Shown: positions 46,655 to 54,059 of the stretch, piece by piece | How positions within the stretch are numbered: position 1 is the stretch's first letter | Layout of the letters: each line of letters opens with the position of its first letter | The notes under the pieces: generated by a model | The model's database searches: none | What the model saw: only the letters and a program-made list of their open reading frames with translations | Told to the model about the DNA's origin: nothing | Program-made: the position numbers and the translations under genes | Assembly (NCBI RefSeq): GCF_001423425.1 | Contig: NZ_LMNX01000003.1 | Location: forward strand, 529,044 to 593,043 | Direction: 5' to 3' | Source: Rhizobium sp. Leaf306 | GTDB lineage: Bacteria > Pseudomonadota > Alphaproteobacteria > Rhizobiales > Rhizobiaceae | DNA: 64,000 nt

Positions 46655-47791
46655 ATGAAAAAGCCAATCGCGTTTTTCGCCCATCATCAGGGCCGCGGAC
46701 ATGCCAACCGTATCATGGCCATTGCCGAGCATTTCAGCCAGGACAGGCAGGTCTCTGTTCTGACGGCCGGGCCGGACTATTTCGAGTCCGTAAGCTCAAG
46801 CGTCGAAGTCGTCGCGCTGCCGAACATGATCGGCGAAACGGTCCCGACCGCGCGGTTGTTCGATGAGCCTACACCATCGGTTATGCACTGCGTTCCCTTG
46901 GGCCTGCCGTCGATGCGGAAAACGATGCGCAAGATCGTCGAGCATCTCGACGACCGCGATATTGGTCTGTTTGTCGTGGACGTGTCGTCGGAAATCGGAA
47001 TGTTGGGCCGGATCTGCTCCACCCCAACAGTTCAGATGCGCCTCCACGGCGACCGCAACGACGTCGGTCATATCGGATCCTACGAAGCGATGGTCGGCAT
47101 TCTGGCGCCGTTCGACGAGCGTATGGAGCAGCAGGACTATCCGCGCCATCTTCGCGACAAGACGTTCTATACGGGTGGTCTTTGCACCACCCGCGATCAG
47201 GTTCTGTCCCGTGCAGAGGCACGCCAGAGACTTGGGCTGCCCTCGGATCAGAAGATCGTGCTGGTCATGACAGGTGGCGGCGGCAGCGGCACGCCCTATG
47301 CGCCGCTGACGATTGCCGCACGGGCCGTCCCGGATGCGCTGTGGCTCGTCGCCGGTCCTGTTCTGCGGGAAGGCCATGAGACGGATTTCCCCAATTTGAA
47401 GGAACTCGGCTGGGTCGACAACGTCACGGACCATATCGCAGCGGCCGATATCGTTGTGGCCTCCGCTGGCGACAACACGGTTCATGAGATTGCGCGTGCG
47501 GCCCGGAAATTCGTGGTGATGCCCGAATGGCGGTATTTTTCCGAACAGCATCGCAAGGCATCCGAGCTCGTCCGACTTGGCGCAGCGGTTTCCGCTCCAT
47601 ACTGGCCGGGAGATTACGAGGGATGGCGGGGGCTTCTGCAGCGTGCCGAAGAGCTCGACACGGAAGCACTTGCAACTCTGCACGAGCCGGCCGCTGCGGC
47701 CAGGGCCGCAAACTGGCTGGAAGAGCTCTGCGACCAGCTCTGGATGGGTGGTGCGCAGCGTATTGCAAGCCCGTTGCTCAAGGTCGTCTGA
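46655..47791 (+). CDS. MurG/GT28-like GT-B glycosyltransferase
   Basis: 378 residues. The N-terminus AFFAHHQGRGHANRIMAIAE has the G-x-GH turn of MurG/GT28 proteins. The donor domain shows VLVMTGGGGSG, GWVDNVTDHIAAADIVVASAG and NTVHEIARAARKFVVMPEW, matching the nucleotide-sugar site of this superfamily. It starts 13 nt after the preceding gene. Inverting UDP-sugar transfer is expected; acceptor unknown. Confidence 0.82.
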   Translation: MKKPIAFFAHHQGRGHANRIMAIAEHFSQDRQVSVLTAGPDYFESVSSSVEVVALPNMIGETVPTARLFDEPTPSVMHCVPLGLPSMRKTMRKIVEHLDDRDIGLFVVDVSSEIGMLGRICSTPTVQMRLHGDRNDVGHIGSYEAMVGILAPFDERMEQQDYPRHLRDKTFYTGGLCTTRDQVLSRAEARQRLGLPSDQKIVLVMTGGGGSGTPYAPLTIAARAVPDALWLVAGPVLREGHETDFPNLKELGWVDNVTDHIAAADIVVASAGDNTVHEIARAARKFVVMPEWRYFSEQHRKASELVRLGAAVSAPYWPGDYEGWRGLLQRAEELDTEALATLHEPAAAARAANWLEELCDQLWMGGAQRIASPLLKVV

Positions 47792-47793
47792 TC

Positions 47794-48441
47794 ATGGTCA
47801 CGTTGACGACCGTCCTGCGCTCCGGGGGGCGCTACGAGCCGATCTGGGTGGAACGCCTTGCCCGCGGGGCGAGGCGGCATATTGCAGGCCTTGATCGCAT
47901 CGTCTGTGTCACGGATTTCAATGAGGCAATGGACGGTGTCGAGACCGTCAAATTTCGCCATGACTGGCCGAAGTGGTGGTCGAAATTCGAGGCTTTCCGT
48001 CCCGAGCTCTCCGACGATGTCAACATACTCTGCGACCTGGACACGATCTTCATGTCCTCGGCCAGCGAGCTTGCATCAAAAGGCGATGCCGTTGTGATGG
48101 AGGATCATTTCCTGAAGTCTCGAGCGTCGACCGCGTTGATGCGCTGGAACAAAGACGATTTCTCGTTTCTGTACGAGCGGTTCAAACGCGATCCGGATCA
48201 CTGGATTGCGCCGGGCAGTTGCGGAACCGTTCCCAACTCCGTGCACGGCGACCAGGTCGTGGTCGACCATTTCCTACGCGACCAGCAACCGTTCCCGGGC
48301 TTCATCCAAAACGAGTATCCTGATCTACTCGATTTCTACGATCCGGTTCGCAAGAACAGCGGACCGGTACTGATCTTCATTGGGGATTCCAAGCCCGACA
48401 ACGCGACGGCCGACGTCAAGGACGCATGGCTGAACAGCTAG
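47794..48441 (+). CDS. Putative GT-A-fold glycosyltransferase
   Basis: 215 residues from the ATG at 47794, 2 nt after the previous stop. VTLTTVLRSGGRYEPIWVERLARGARRH, then WPKWWSKFEAF, and the DxD-like NILCDLDTIF near residue 83 suggest a GT-A nucleotide-sugar domain, similar to GT8/GT32-type proteins. It is not assigned to a family with certainty. It is the last gene of the plus-strand operon, and the hairpin at its stop codon probably ends the transcript. Confidence 0.65.
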   Translation: MVTLTTVLRSGGRYEPIWVERLARGARRHIAGLDRIVCVTDFNEAMDGVETVKFRHDWPKWWSKFEAFRPELSDDVNILCDLDTIFMSSASELASKGDAVVMEDHFLKSRASTALMRWNKDDFSFLYERFKRDPDHWIAPGSCGTVPNSVHGDQVVVDHFLRDQQPFPGFIQNEYPDLLDFYDPVRKNSGPVLIFIGDSKPDNATADVKDAWLNS

Positions 48442-48465
48442 CACTGTCGGGAAGTGCTAGCTGTT
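48433..48465. terminator. Bidirectional hairpin terminator
   Basis: A perfect 13-bp stem (AACAGCTAGCACT at 48433-48445 with 48453-48465) and a 7-nt loop. It contains the stop codon of the plus-strand glycosyltransferase and lies 6 nt before the stop of the convergent kinase gene. Only two T's end the stem, so efficiency is uncertain. Confidence 0.6.
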
Positions 48466-48471
48466 GCCACC

Positions 48472-50268
48472 TCAGACTGTGAGCACCGCCCCGATTTGAG
48501 CCATTGACGCATCCATCTTCAGCACAAGTCCTGTGGGATTATATGCGACATCAACAGATCCCATCGAGCCCAGGCTCGACTTGATCAGTTTTGATCCGAA
48601 ACCCTTATGCTCTGGAACGGCGACGATGGGTCCGTCCACTTCGATCCAACTAAACTGAAGCCTGTTCTCGCCACCCTGTGGCACGACAGACCACTCGATA
48701 TCGATATGGCCAACCTCGTTGGAAAGCGCACCGTATTTGACGGCGTTGGTCATCAACTCGTGAAGTACCAGGCCGAAGGACATGGCAGCCTGGGGTCCGA
48801 GCATGACGGTCGTCCCACGAACCTTGATGCGGTCGCTGTCCTGCATCCCGATATTGCAGACAGTGTTGGCCACCACATCGCGCAATTCGGCTCCGCGCCA
48901 ATCCTCTTGCGTCAGCATGTCATGCGCTTTGGAAAGAGCGGAGAGGCGCGACTGGATCTTGTCGCGCGCATCGTCCACCGTCTGGGCATTGCGCAAAGAC
49001 TGGGTGGTGATGGCCTGCACCACGGCAAGCGTGTTTTTGACCCGGTGCGCGAGTTCGTGCATCAGCAGCTTTTGCGTTTCTTCGGCCTGCTTACGCTCGG
49101 TGATTTCGACAGATGCACCCGAAAAACGCACGGGCTCGCCGGAAGAGTCGCGGATAAGACGGCCCTTTGCGTGGACCCAGCGAACACCGCCACCTGGCTG
49201 AATGATGCGGTATTCGTTATCGAAGGTCGACTGTCCCTCGAACAACCGCCCCAGTTCCGCTTCGAACGCTGGCATGTCGTCGGGATGGAAATTCCGGGTG
49301 TATTCCTCTAGCGGCGCGCCGGCGGCTGCGCGACCCGGTTCTACCGTGTAGATCTCGGCGAAATTGGGGTCGGCATAGATCAGGTTCGTCTTCAGATCCC
49401 AATCCCAGATGCCGACCATTGTCGATGCGCCGAGAGCAAGCTGCAGGCGCTCTTCGCTTCGTGAAAGCTTGTCCTGCATGGATTTGAGCTCGGTGATATC
49501 GAGCGATACGCCGCACATCGCGACGGCCTGCCCCCGGTCATCGTGGACGAGCTGGCCACGCGCGAGCACCCAGGCCACAACACCGTCGGGACGGATGACG
49601 CGGTACTGGACATCGTAGTCCGAGCTTCCTGCCAGGGTTTCCTCCACCGCGGCTTGCATGCGGGGCAAGTCGTCGGGATGGATAGCACTCTGCAGATCGT
49701 CATAGCTGAGAGACTGGTCCCTGTGACGACCGAAGTTTTCCCGGCACACGTCAGAGGTCTGGAGTGCCATGGTCGCGAGGTTGAGCTCCCAATACCCAAG
49801 GCTTCCAGCCTCGAGAGTTTCCTTCATCCGGCGCTCGGAGCGAATGGCTGCCAGTTCCGCTTTTTTCGTTCCCGTGATGTCGCGGGAGATGGACAGGATC
49901 CGATCGGGCTTGCCGTCTCCTCCAAGGATTGGGGAAACTTTCACTTCCCACCACCGCGAGTTTCCTTTGGCCGTTTCCGCCGTCCCGACAAAGCTACAGC
50001 TCCGTCCGGAGCGCGAAGCCTCAAGCGCTTCGCGCGCTGCCGCGTTCCCGTCGTCTTTCCAAAAATCAGGCCAAGGACAGTTGCGGATGGTTTCGAAATC
50101 GTCGATTTCCATGACCCGCATGCCGCCAGCGCTCATGAACGTAATGTTGCCGGCGAGGTCGATAACCTTGATACAGTCGTCGCTCGCGGACAGGATTTCC
50201 GCCATGAGAGCAACGTCCATCGTGTTTGCCAATGCGACTTCGTGCGGTCGCTGGGATACCGTGTTCAT
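48472..50268 (-). CDS. HWE-family sensor histidine kinase with three PAS domains
   Basis: 598 residues, no membrane helix. PAS domains lie at about 22-140, 150-265 and 285-400. The HWE kinase core follows: the phospho-acceptor His in HELAHRVKNTLAVVQAI, the HWE histidine and N-box in LHELMTNAVKYGAL, the W-x-E in FSWIEVDGP and KGFGSKLI. All catalytic motifs are intact. It is on the same strand as the receiver (50406) and LOV kinase (50827) genes but 137 bp further on. HWE kinases often feed the PhyR general stress response. Confidence 0.9.
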   Translation of the reverse strand: MNTVSQRPHEVALANTMDVALMAEILSASDDCIKVIDLAGNITFMSAGGMRVMEIDDFETIRNCPWPDFWKDDGNAAAREALEASRSGRSCSFVGTAETAKGNSRWWEVKVSPILGGDGKPDRILSISRDITGTKKAELAAIRSERRMKETLEAGSLGYWELNLATMALQTSDVCRENFGRHRDQSLSYDDLQSAIHPDDLPRMQAAVEETLAGSSDYDVQYRVIRPDGVVAWVLARGQLVHDDRGQAVAMCGVSLDITELKSMQDKLSRSEERLQLALGASTMVGIWDWDLKTNLIYADPNFAEIYTVEPGRAAAGAPLEEYTRNFHPDDMPAFEAELGRLFEGQSTFDNEYRIIQPGGGVRWVHAKGRLIRDSSGEPVRFSGASVEITERKQAEETQKLLMHELAHRVKNTLAVVQAITTQSLRNAQTVDDARDKIQSRLSALSKAHDMLTQEDWRGAELRDVVANTVCNIGMQDSDRIKVRGTTVMLGPQAAMSFGLVLHELMTNAVKYGALSNEVGHIDIEWSVVPQGGENRLQFSWIEVDGPIVAVPEHKGFGSKLIKSSLGSMGSVDVAYNPTGLVLKMDASMAQIGAVLTV

Positions 50269-50405
50269 TGTGTATCCGATCGCAAGCGTATGGATATCCG
50301 TGTCGAAGTCATTGTCGGCCGTTTCTGAACTGCGAGTGCAAGGTAGCCGCGAGACGGCAGTGGGCGAATGTTGCGGGGAGTTTCCGGTAGTTCAATCAGT
50401 CTCAG

Positions 50406-50825
50406 TCACGGTGCAGGCGGCGCGACGATAATGCTGGGTGGAACGCTCAACCCGATGTCGCCGCGCAGAAGTCGCGCGATGTATTCGAGAGCATTCTTCA
50501 AGCCGTTCATCGTATACGGCTTTTCGATTACACCGATTGCACCCACGAAATCTTCCGGAATGCGCTTCAGGTTTCCGGTGATGAATACGTACGGGATCCC
50601 CCGGTCGGCAAGGTGCCGCCCGACTTCGAGTCCGGTCGGGCCATCGGTCAGATGCACATCGACAAAGGCAAACTCCGGTATCTGGCCTTCCAGAATGGCC
50701 AGCGCCTTTTTCCGGTTCATGGCCTGACCGATTACAGAATGGCCCGCCGCCTCGACTTCTTCTTCGAGCTCAAGCGCCAGAAGGGCCTCGTCTTCAACGA
50801 TCATGATTTTCAAGCTATGCTCCAT
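50406..50825 (-). CDS. Single-domain response regulator (FAT GUY/LovR type)
   Basis: 139 residues, receiver only. Acidic pair in IVEDEALLALE, phospho-acceptor Asp56 in FVDVHLTDG, Thr in YVFITGN and Lys in VIEKPY. The V-F-I-T-G-N stretch is close to the FATGUY motif of regulators that work with HWE/HisKA_2 kinases, as LovR does with LovK. A proline-rich tail ends the protein. It begins 2 nt after the LOV kinase stop, so the pair is co-transcribed. Confidence 0.9.
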   Translation of the reverse strand: MEHSLKIMIVEDEALLALELEEEVEAAGHSVIGQAMNRKKALAILEGQIPEFAFVDVHLTDGPTGLEVGRHLADRGIPYVFITGNLKRIPEDFVGAIGVIEKPYTMNGLKNALEYIARLLRGDIGLSVPPSIIVAPPAP

Positions 50826-50826
50826 A

Positions 50827-51936
50827 TCAGCTATCTAGCGGCAAGATGATGCGGACAGTGGTTCGCCGACCCTCTACCTCACGTTCGATCTCGGCCTCGA
50901 CCTGACGGCAGCACGTCTCCAGCATCAGCCGTCCGAATTCGTTATCCTCTTCGTCGACGTCGACCGGATCGGCCGTATCGCGGACTTCGATGATGAAATG
51001 CCCGTTTGGACGATTGACCACGAGGTGGATCTCTCCACCGCCCACGCTCAATCCGCGTCGGACCGCATCGCCAATGAGTTCATTGACGATCAGAGACAGT
51101 GGGGAGGCCTTGGCGGCGGGCACAAGAACCGGTGACAGATCCATGGTGATCCGGATATCGTCGCGCCCGAGCGATCCCACAAGGTCGACAACGTGATCGC
51201 GGGCAAAGTCGGCGACATCGAAGCGACCGACGTCGTTCGACATGAAGAGCTTGCGTTGCACCGTGCTAAGGGCCTCAACACGGTTGAGGACCGACAGGAG
51301 CGTATGCCGGACCGTTTCGTCCCGTGTTTTCCTGGCCTTGAGTTTCACGATCGAAGCGATGGTCAGCAGGTTGTTCTTGACGCGGTGGTCGACCTCGTGG
51401 ACGAGGGTCGTCTTTGCCTCGAGGGCTTGGGTGAGTTCTGCTGTTCGGGCAGCGACCTCCGCCTCGGCTCTCCGACGCGCCGAAGCGGACTGCATCTCCA
51501 ACGTCTTGTCGTCTGTGAAATCAAGCTGCGACGCGAAGTAGTAGAGCGGATCGCCCTGATCGTCGAACACAGGGCTGATGAAAAGAGCGTTCCAAAATGT
51601 CGAGCCGTCTTTCCGGTGGTTGACGATATCGATCGCGATCGACCTCTGGTCCCTGATCGCTTCCCTTATCTTCTGAACTGCCGCTGGGTCGGTCTCGGGT
51701 CCTTGCAAAAAACGGCAGTTGCGTCCCACCAGTTCGTCCGCCGGATATCCGGTCAGGTCACTAAAGGCCTTGTTGGAAAAGATGATCGGATTGTCGTACT
51801 GGCGCGGATCCGTGATGATCATCGGCATCCGGGTTGCTTTGAATGCTGCGGAGAAGGGATCCTTGGAAGAATGCTCTGCAAGAAGCTTGTCCCCGGCGTC
51901 CTGTGCCCCCCTTTTCGCCGAGATCGAGTCGTTCAT
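50827..51936 (-). CDS. LOV-domain blue-light histidine kinase (HisKA_2)
   Basis: 369 residues from the ATG at 51936 (AGG 8 nt upstream). Residues about 27-140 form a LOV domain with the flavin-adduct Cys74 in [10 protein letters not shown], plus [10 protein letters not shown] and [11 protein letters not shown]. The HisKA_2 dimerisation domain has the phospho-acceptor His184 in [10 protein letters not shown]. The ATPase part is weakly conserved: the N-box reads NELIGDAV with Asp for the second Asn, the DNG box reads RDTADPVD, and the G2 box reads EFGRLML. It probably senses blue light or redox and signals through the adjacent receiver. Confidence 0.9.
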   Translation of the reverse strand: MNDSISAKRGAQDAGDKLLAEHSSKDPFSAAFKATRMPMIITDPRQYDNPIIFSNKAFSDLTGYPADELVGRNCRFLQGPETDPAAVQKIREAIRDQRSIAIDIVNHRKDGSTFWNALFISPVFDDQGDPLYYFASQLDFTDDKTLEMQSASARRRAEAEVAARTAELTQALEAKTTLVHEVDHRVKNNLLTIASIVKLKARKTRDETVRHTLLSVLNRVEALSTVQRKLFMSNDVGRFDVADFARDHVVDLVGSLGRDDIRITMDLSPVLVPAAKASPLSLIVNELIGDAVRRGLSVGGGEIHLVVNRPNGHFIIEVRDTADPVDVDEEDNEFGRLMLETCCRQVEAEIEREVEGRRTTVRIILPLDS

Positions 51937-51965
51937 GAGCATGCCTAATTTACAATTTGCTTTCC

Positions 51966-51991
51966 AACGCGTGCTCTTGGCTAAATGTTCC
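51966..51991 (-). promoter_or_regulatory. EcfG-type (general stress sigma) promoter of the LOV kinase operon
   Basis: On the minus strand, GGAAC (51991-51987) is followed after exactly 17 nt by CGTT (51969-51966). This matches the alphaproteobacterial EcfG/SigT consensus GGAAC-N16-17-CGTT. The start codon is at 51936, leaving a leader of about 20 nt. It places the light-sensor operon in the general stress regulon. Confidence 0.75.
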
Positions 51992-52220
51992 GCGCGGTAA
52001 AGCCACACGACGGTTTGGGTGCTTTGTGTCACGCGGCCGCTTCAGAAGCCGCATCTAAACAGCGCACAGATCTCGATCGTCGTGCGGGATATCACCGGGA
52101 CAACACCAAAGACCGATGCAGCGGGAAACGAGCACTCGGGTGACAACCATCTCATATGATCGGTTCGCGCCGATATCCCTGAGCGCCTCTCGCTTGCTGA
52201 TCAAGCGCTTTTCAGTAAGT

Positions 52221-52246
52221 GTAAATAACTGTAAATAAACGTAAAT
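52221..52246 (+). promoter_or_regulatory. Triple GTAAAT direct repeat with 10-bp phasing
   Basis: GTAAAT occurs at 52221, 52231 and 52241, exactly 10 bp apart. GTAAA-N5-GTAAA is the known CpxR layout, and a CpxR-like regulator is encoded at 21984 with similar sites in its own promoter. The repeat ends 16 bp before the GGAAC promoter element at 52262, so it would sit next to RNA polymerase of the small exported protein gene at 52314. Confidence 0.6.
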
Positions 52247-52261
52247 GTCAGATCCCTGATA

Positions 52262-52286
52262 GGAACCGCAAGGAGCTTTTGCTGTT
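52262..52286 (+). promoter_or_regulatory. Possible EcfG-type promoter of the small exported protein gene
   Basis: GGAAC (52262-52266) and GTT (52284-52286) are 17 nt apart. The spacing fits, but the base before GTT is T, not the consensus C. Transcription would start near 52293, about 20 nt before the TTG start codon. The rest of 51992-52313 shows no gene. Confidence 0.45.
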
Positions 52287-52313
52287 GTTCGCTTGCTATC
52301 AAAGGAGCTGACA

Positions 52314-52616
52314 TTGAAATACTCTGCATACCTCGCGACAGGATTAATCGGCATACTCGTGCTGACCGGGATCTCCACTGCCAATGCCCAGATGATGGGG
52401 GCGAAGCCGCTTTCCAGGGGTGACGTTCAGCTTGTCCAGAAGCAACAGGGCAAACAGCATATGCTCAAGGGCCACCGCGGTATGAAGGAACGCCGTCAGG
52501 GCTACCGGCGCCACAGCGACGGCTACTGGTACCCGCCTGCAGCATTCGCGTCTGAGGCTCCAAAGAAAAAGCCAGGCCGATCGGACAAAGCTCCGTCACC
52601 GGTCAGAAAATTCTAG
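52314..52616 (+). CDS. Small exported basic protein, unknown function
   Basis: 100 residues from a TTG at 52314; AAAGGAG sits 7 nt upstream and decides this start over a TTG at 52293. A signal peptide (YLATGLIGILVLTGISTANA) is cleaved after TANA. The mature part is very basic (KQQGKQHMLKGHRGMKERR) and ends in a YWYPPAAF segment and a Lys/Pro-rich tail. No family recognised. The promoter region (GTAAAT repeats and a GGAAC element) suggests an envelope or general-stress role. Confidence 0.7.
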   Translation: MKYSAYLATGLIGILVLTGISTANAQMMGAKPLSRGDVQLVQKQQGKQHMLKGHRGMKERRQGYRRHSDGYWYPPAAFASEAPKKKPGRSDKAPSPVRKF

Positions 52617-52741
52617 GAGAGAACGCGGCTCATGGGCACTCATCCTCAAGCCGTCAACGAGGTAGTGCCGCGTATTGTGCATAGCTGCACTGCAACATGC
52701 TGCCTTTCTACATTCGGATAAATGGAATATCCAGGCTTCCA

Positions 52742-52898
52742 ACGAAGCAATGCACCTCCTCCCGCAGAGCTTCGTGTTCCAGGCGACCACTCCTCCCAAT
52801 GGGCGTCTGGCAGAACAGCGGCACTCCTCCTCCCAGCCGTTGTTCGATCTTTTCGAAAAGCCTGCCGCACCTCCTCCCGCGGCAGGCTTTTTCGTTTT
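52742..52898 (+). ncRNA. Predicted small RNA with four anti-Shine-Dalgarno hairpins (CcsR/'cuckoo', alpha-r14 type)
   Basis: Four consecutive hairpins each show CTCCTCCC in the loop. Hairpin 1 is 52742-52775 (stem ACGAAGC). Hairpin 2 is 52779-52810 (CCAG/CTGG with CG and CC pairs). Hairpin 3 is 52814-52844 (9 bp, one G-U). Hairpin 4 is 52856-52891 (13-bp perfect stem ending GCCTGCCGC, then TTTT and CGTTTT), a strong intrinsic terminator. CTCCTCCC is complementary to the ribosome-binding site. Stress-induced alphaproteobacterial RNAs of the CcsR/cuckoo and alpha-r14 groups carry this motif. The 5' end is probably near 52700-52740; no clear promoter was found. The open frames across this stretch are artefacts of the repeats. 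Confidence 0.8.
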
Positions 52899-53080
52899 CG
52901 GCGAGCCACAAGGCACGTTCGACTGGCCGGCACTTTGGCGCTGCAGCGTGCGCTTTGTGGCAAACAGGGATGTGAACGAGGGCGATGCGGTTCTTCTTTG
53001 AGGTTCATCTGTAGTTTTCGACAACCTTATGCCGTACCGAGCGTTTCGATCCTTTACCGACGTCGTCCAGGGAGAAGCGC

Positions 53081-53902
53081 GTGCCGCAGGAATTTCGTTT
53101 TGAGATGCTAGCTAAGTTCGGCTATGCCGCGCGAGGTGTCGTTTTTCTTCTGGTTGCGGCGTTGGCGCTGTTTTCGAGCTTCGGCGGCGGTCGCCCCGAA
53201 AGCAAGTCGGCCATATCGTCGTTGCTGGATCAGCCGTTCGGCAAGGTGTGGGTCGGGATAATCGGCATCGGGCTTTTCTGTTTTGTGGCCTGGCGGCTTG
53301 CCCAGGCTCTGGCGGACAGTGACGGACATGGCAGCGATGCCAAAGGAATGGTCATTCGGGCAAGCCTTCTCGGCAGCGCCGTTACCTATGTCGGTCTCGG
53401 GATCTACGCAATCGGGCTTTCGGTCTTTTCGGGCGGCGGAGGCGGTGGTTCTGGAGAGAAGGGCCTGGCGACATGGATCATGTCCCAACCTTTCGGCTCC
53501 TACCTCGCCATCATCGCCGGCATTGGACTGTTCGCAGGCGGTGTCGTTACCATGATAAAGGGCCTGACGCGGAAATTCGAGAAGTATATCAGCATCCCGA
53601 GCAACGCCAGCTGGCTTACCTATGTCTGTGTATACGGTCTCGTCGCCCGCGGTGTCGTCTTTGCCGTTGTCGGCATCCTGTTTGCCTATGCCGGCTTCAA
53701 GGTCGATCCTGATCAAGCTGGCGGCATGGCTGACGCGATGGACTGGTTGAGCGAGCTGCCGGGCGGTGCGACCATCTTCATCGTCATCGCAGCCGGGCTC
53801 GCAGCGTTCGGTATCTATAACCTTGTCGCCGCAAGATACCGGACAGTCCGTGGCCCCTCCATGGCAGACGTCAAGCGCACTGTCAGCCGGCCCTTCAACT
53901 AG
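53081..53902 (+). CDS. DUF1206-family membrane protein
   Basis: 273 residues from a GTG at 53081 (GGGAGAA upstream). Three tandem DUF1206 units, each with two helices, begin near FGYAARGVVFLLVA, GSAVTYVGLGIYAIG and YGLVARGVVFAVVG. The family is an inner-membrane protein of unknown role. It has no operon partner; a hairpin follows the stop. Confidence 0.85.
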   Translation: MPQEFRFEMLAKFGYAARGVVFLLVAALALFSSFGGGRPESKSAISSLLDQPFGKVWVGIIGIGLFCFVAWRLAQALADSDGHGSDAKGMVIRASLLGSAVTYVGLGIYAIGLSVFSGGGGGGSGEKGLATWIMSQPFGSYLAIIAGIGLFAGGVVTMIKGLTRKFEKYISIPSNASWLTYVCVYGLVARGVVFAVVGILFAYAGFKVDPDQAGGMADAMDWLSELPGGATIFIVIAAGLAAFGIYNLVAARYRTVRGPSMADVKRTVSRPFN

Positions 53903-53971
53903 CCGATCGGGACCGTTGACTGGGATCCTGCACTCAGCTGGTCATCGAAATCGCGACCATCATAAACGCGT

Positions 53972-54004
53972 GAGGGGGTGGGAACGGTCCGTTCCCACGC
54001 CCTC
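53972..54004. terminator. Hairpin between convergent DUF1206 and catalase genes
   Basis: GAGGG-x-GTGGGAACG pairs with CGTTCCCAC-x-CCCTC across a 3-nt centre: about 14 bp with one mismatch. It lies between the stops at 53902 and 54060 and can serve both genes. ATTT follows on the plus strand. Confidence 0.6.
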
Positions 54005-54059
54005 ATTTGCTATATCCGGCATGCCACGAAAGCAGTGACACGCCGGGCTATTTATTGCG

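Noticed and set aside
52221..52246. CRISPR-like array
   Set aside because: The three GTAAAT repeats are 6 bp long with 4-bp spacers, far too short for CRISPR. They fit a phased operator. No cas genes are present.
52646..53111. Several overlapping open frames of 90-140 codons on both strands
   Set aside because: They cross the hairpins of the predicted small RNA, have no consistent start or ribosome site, and arise from repeated CTCCTCCC and GC-rich stems.
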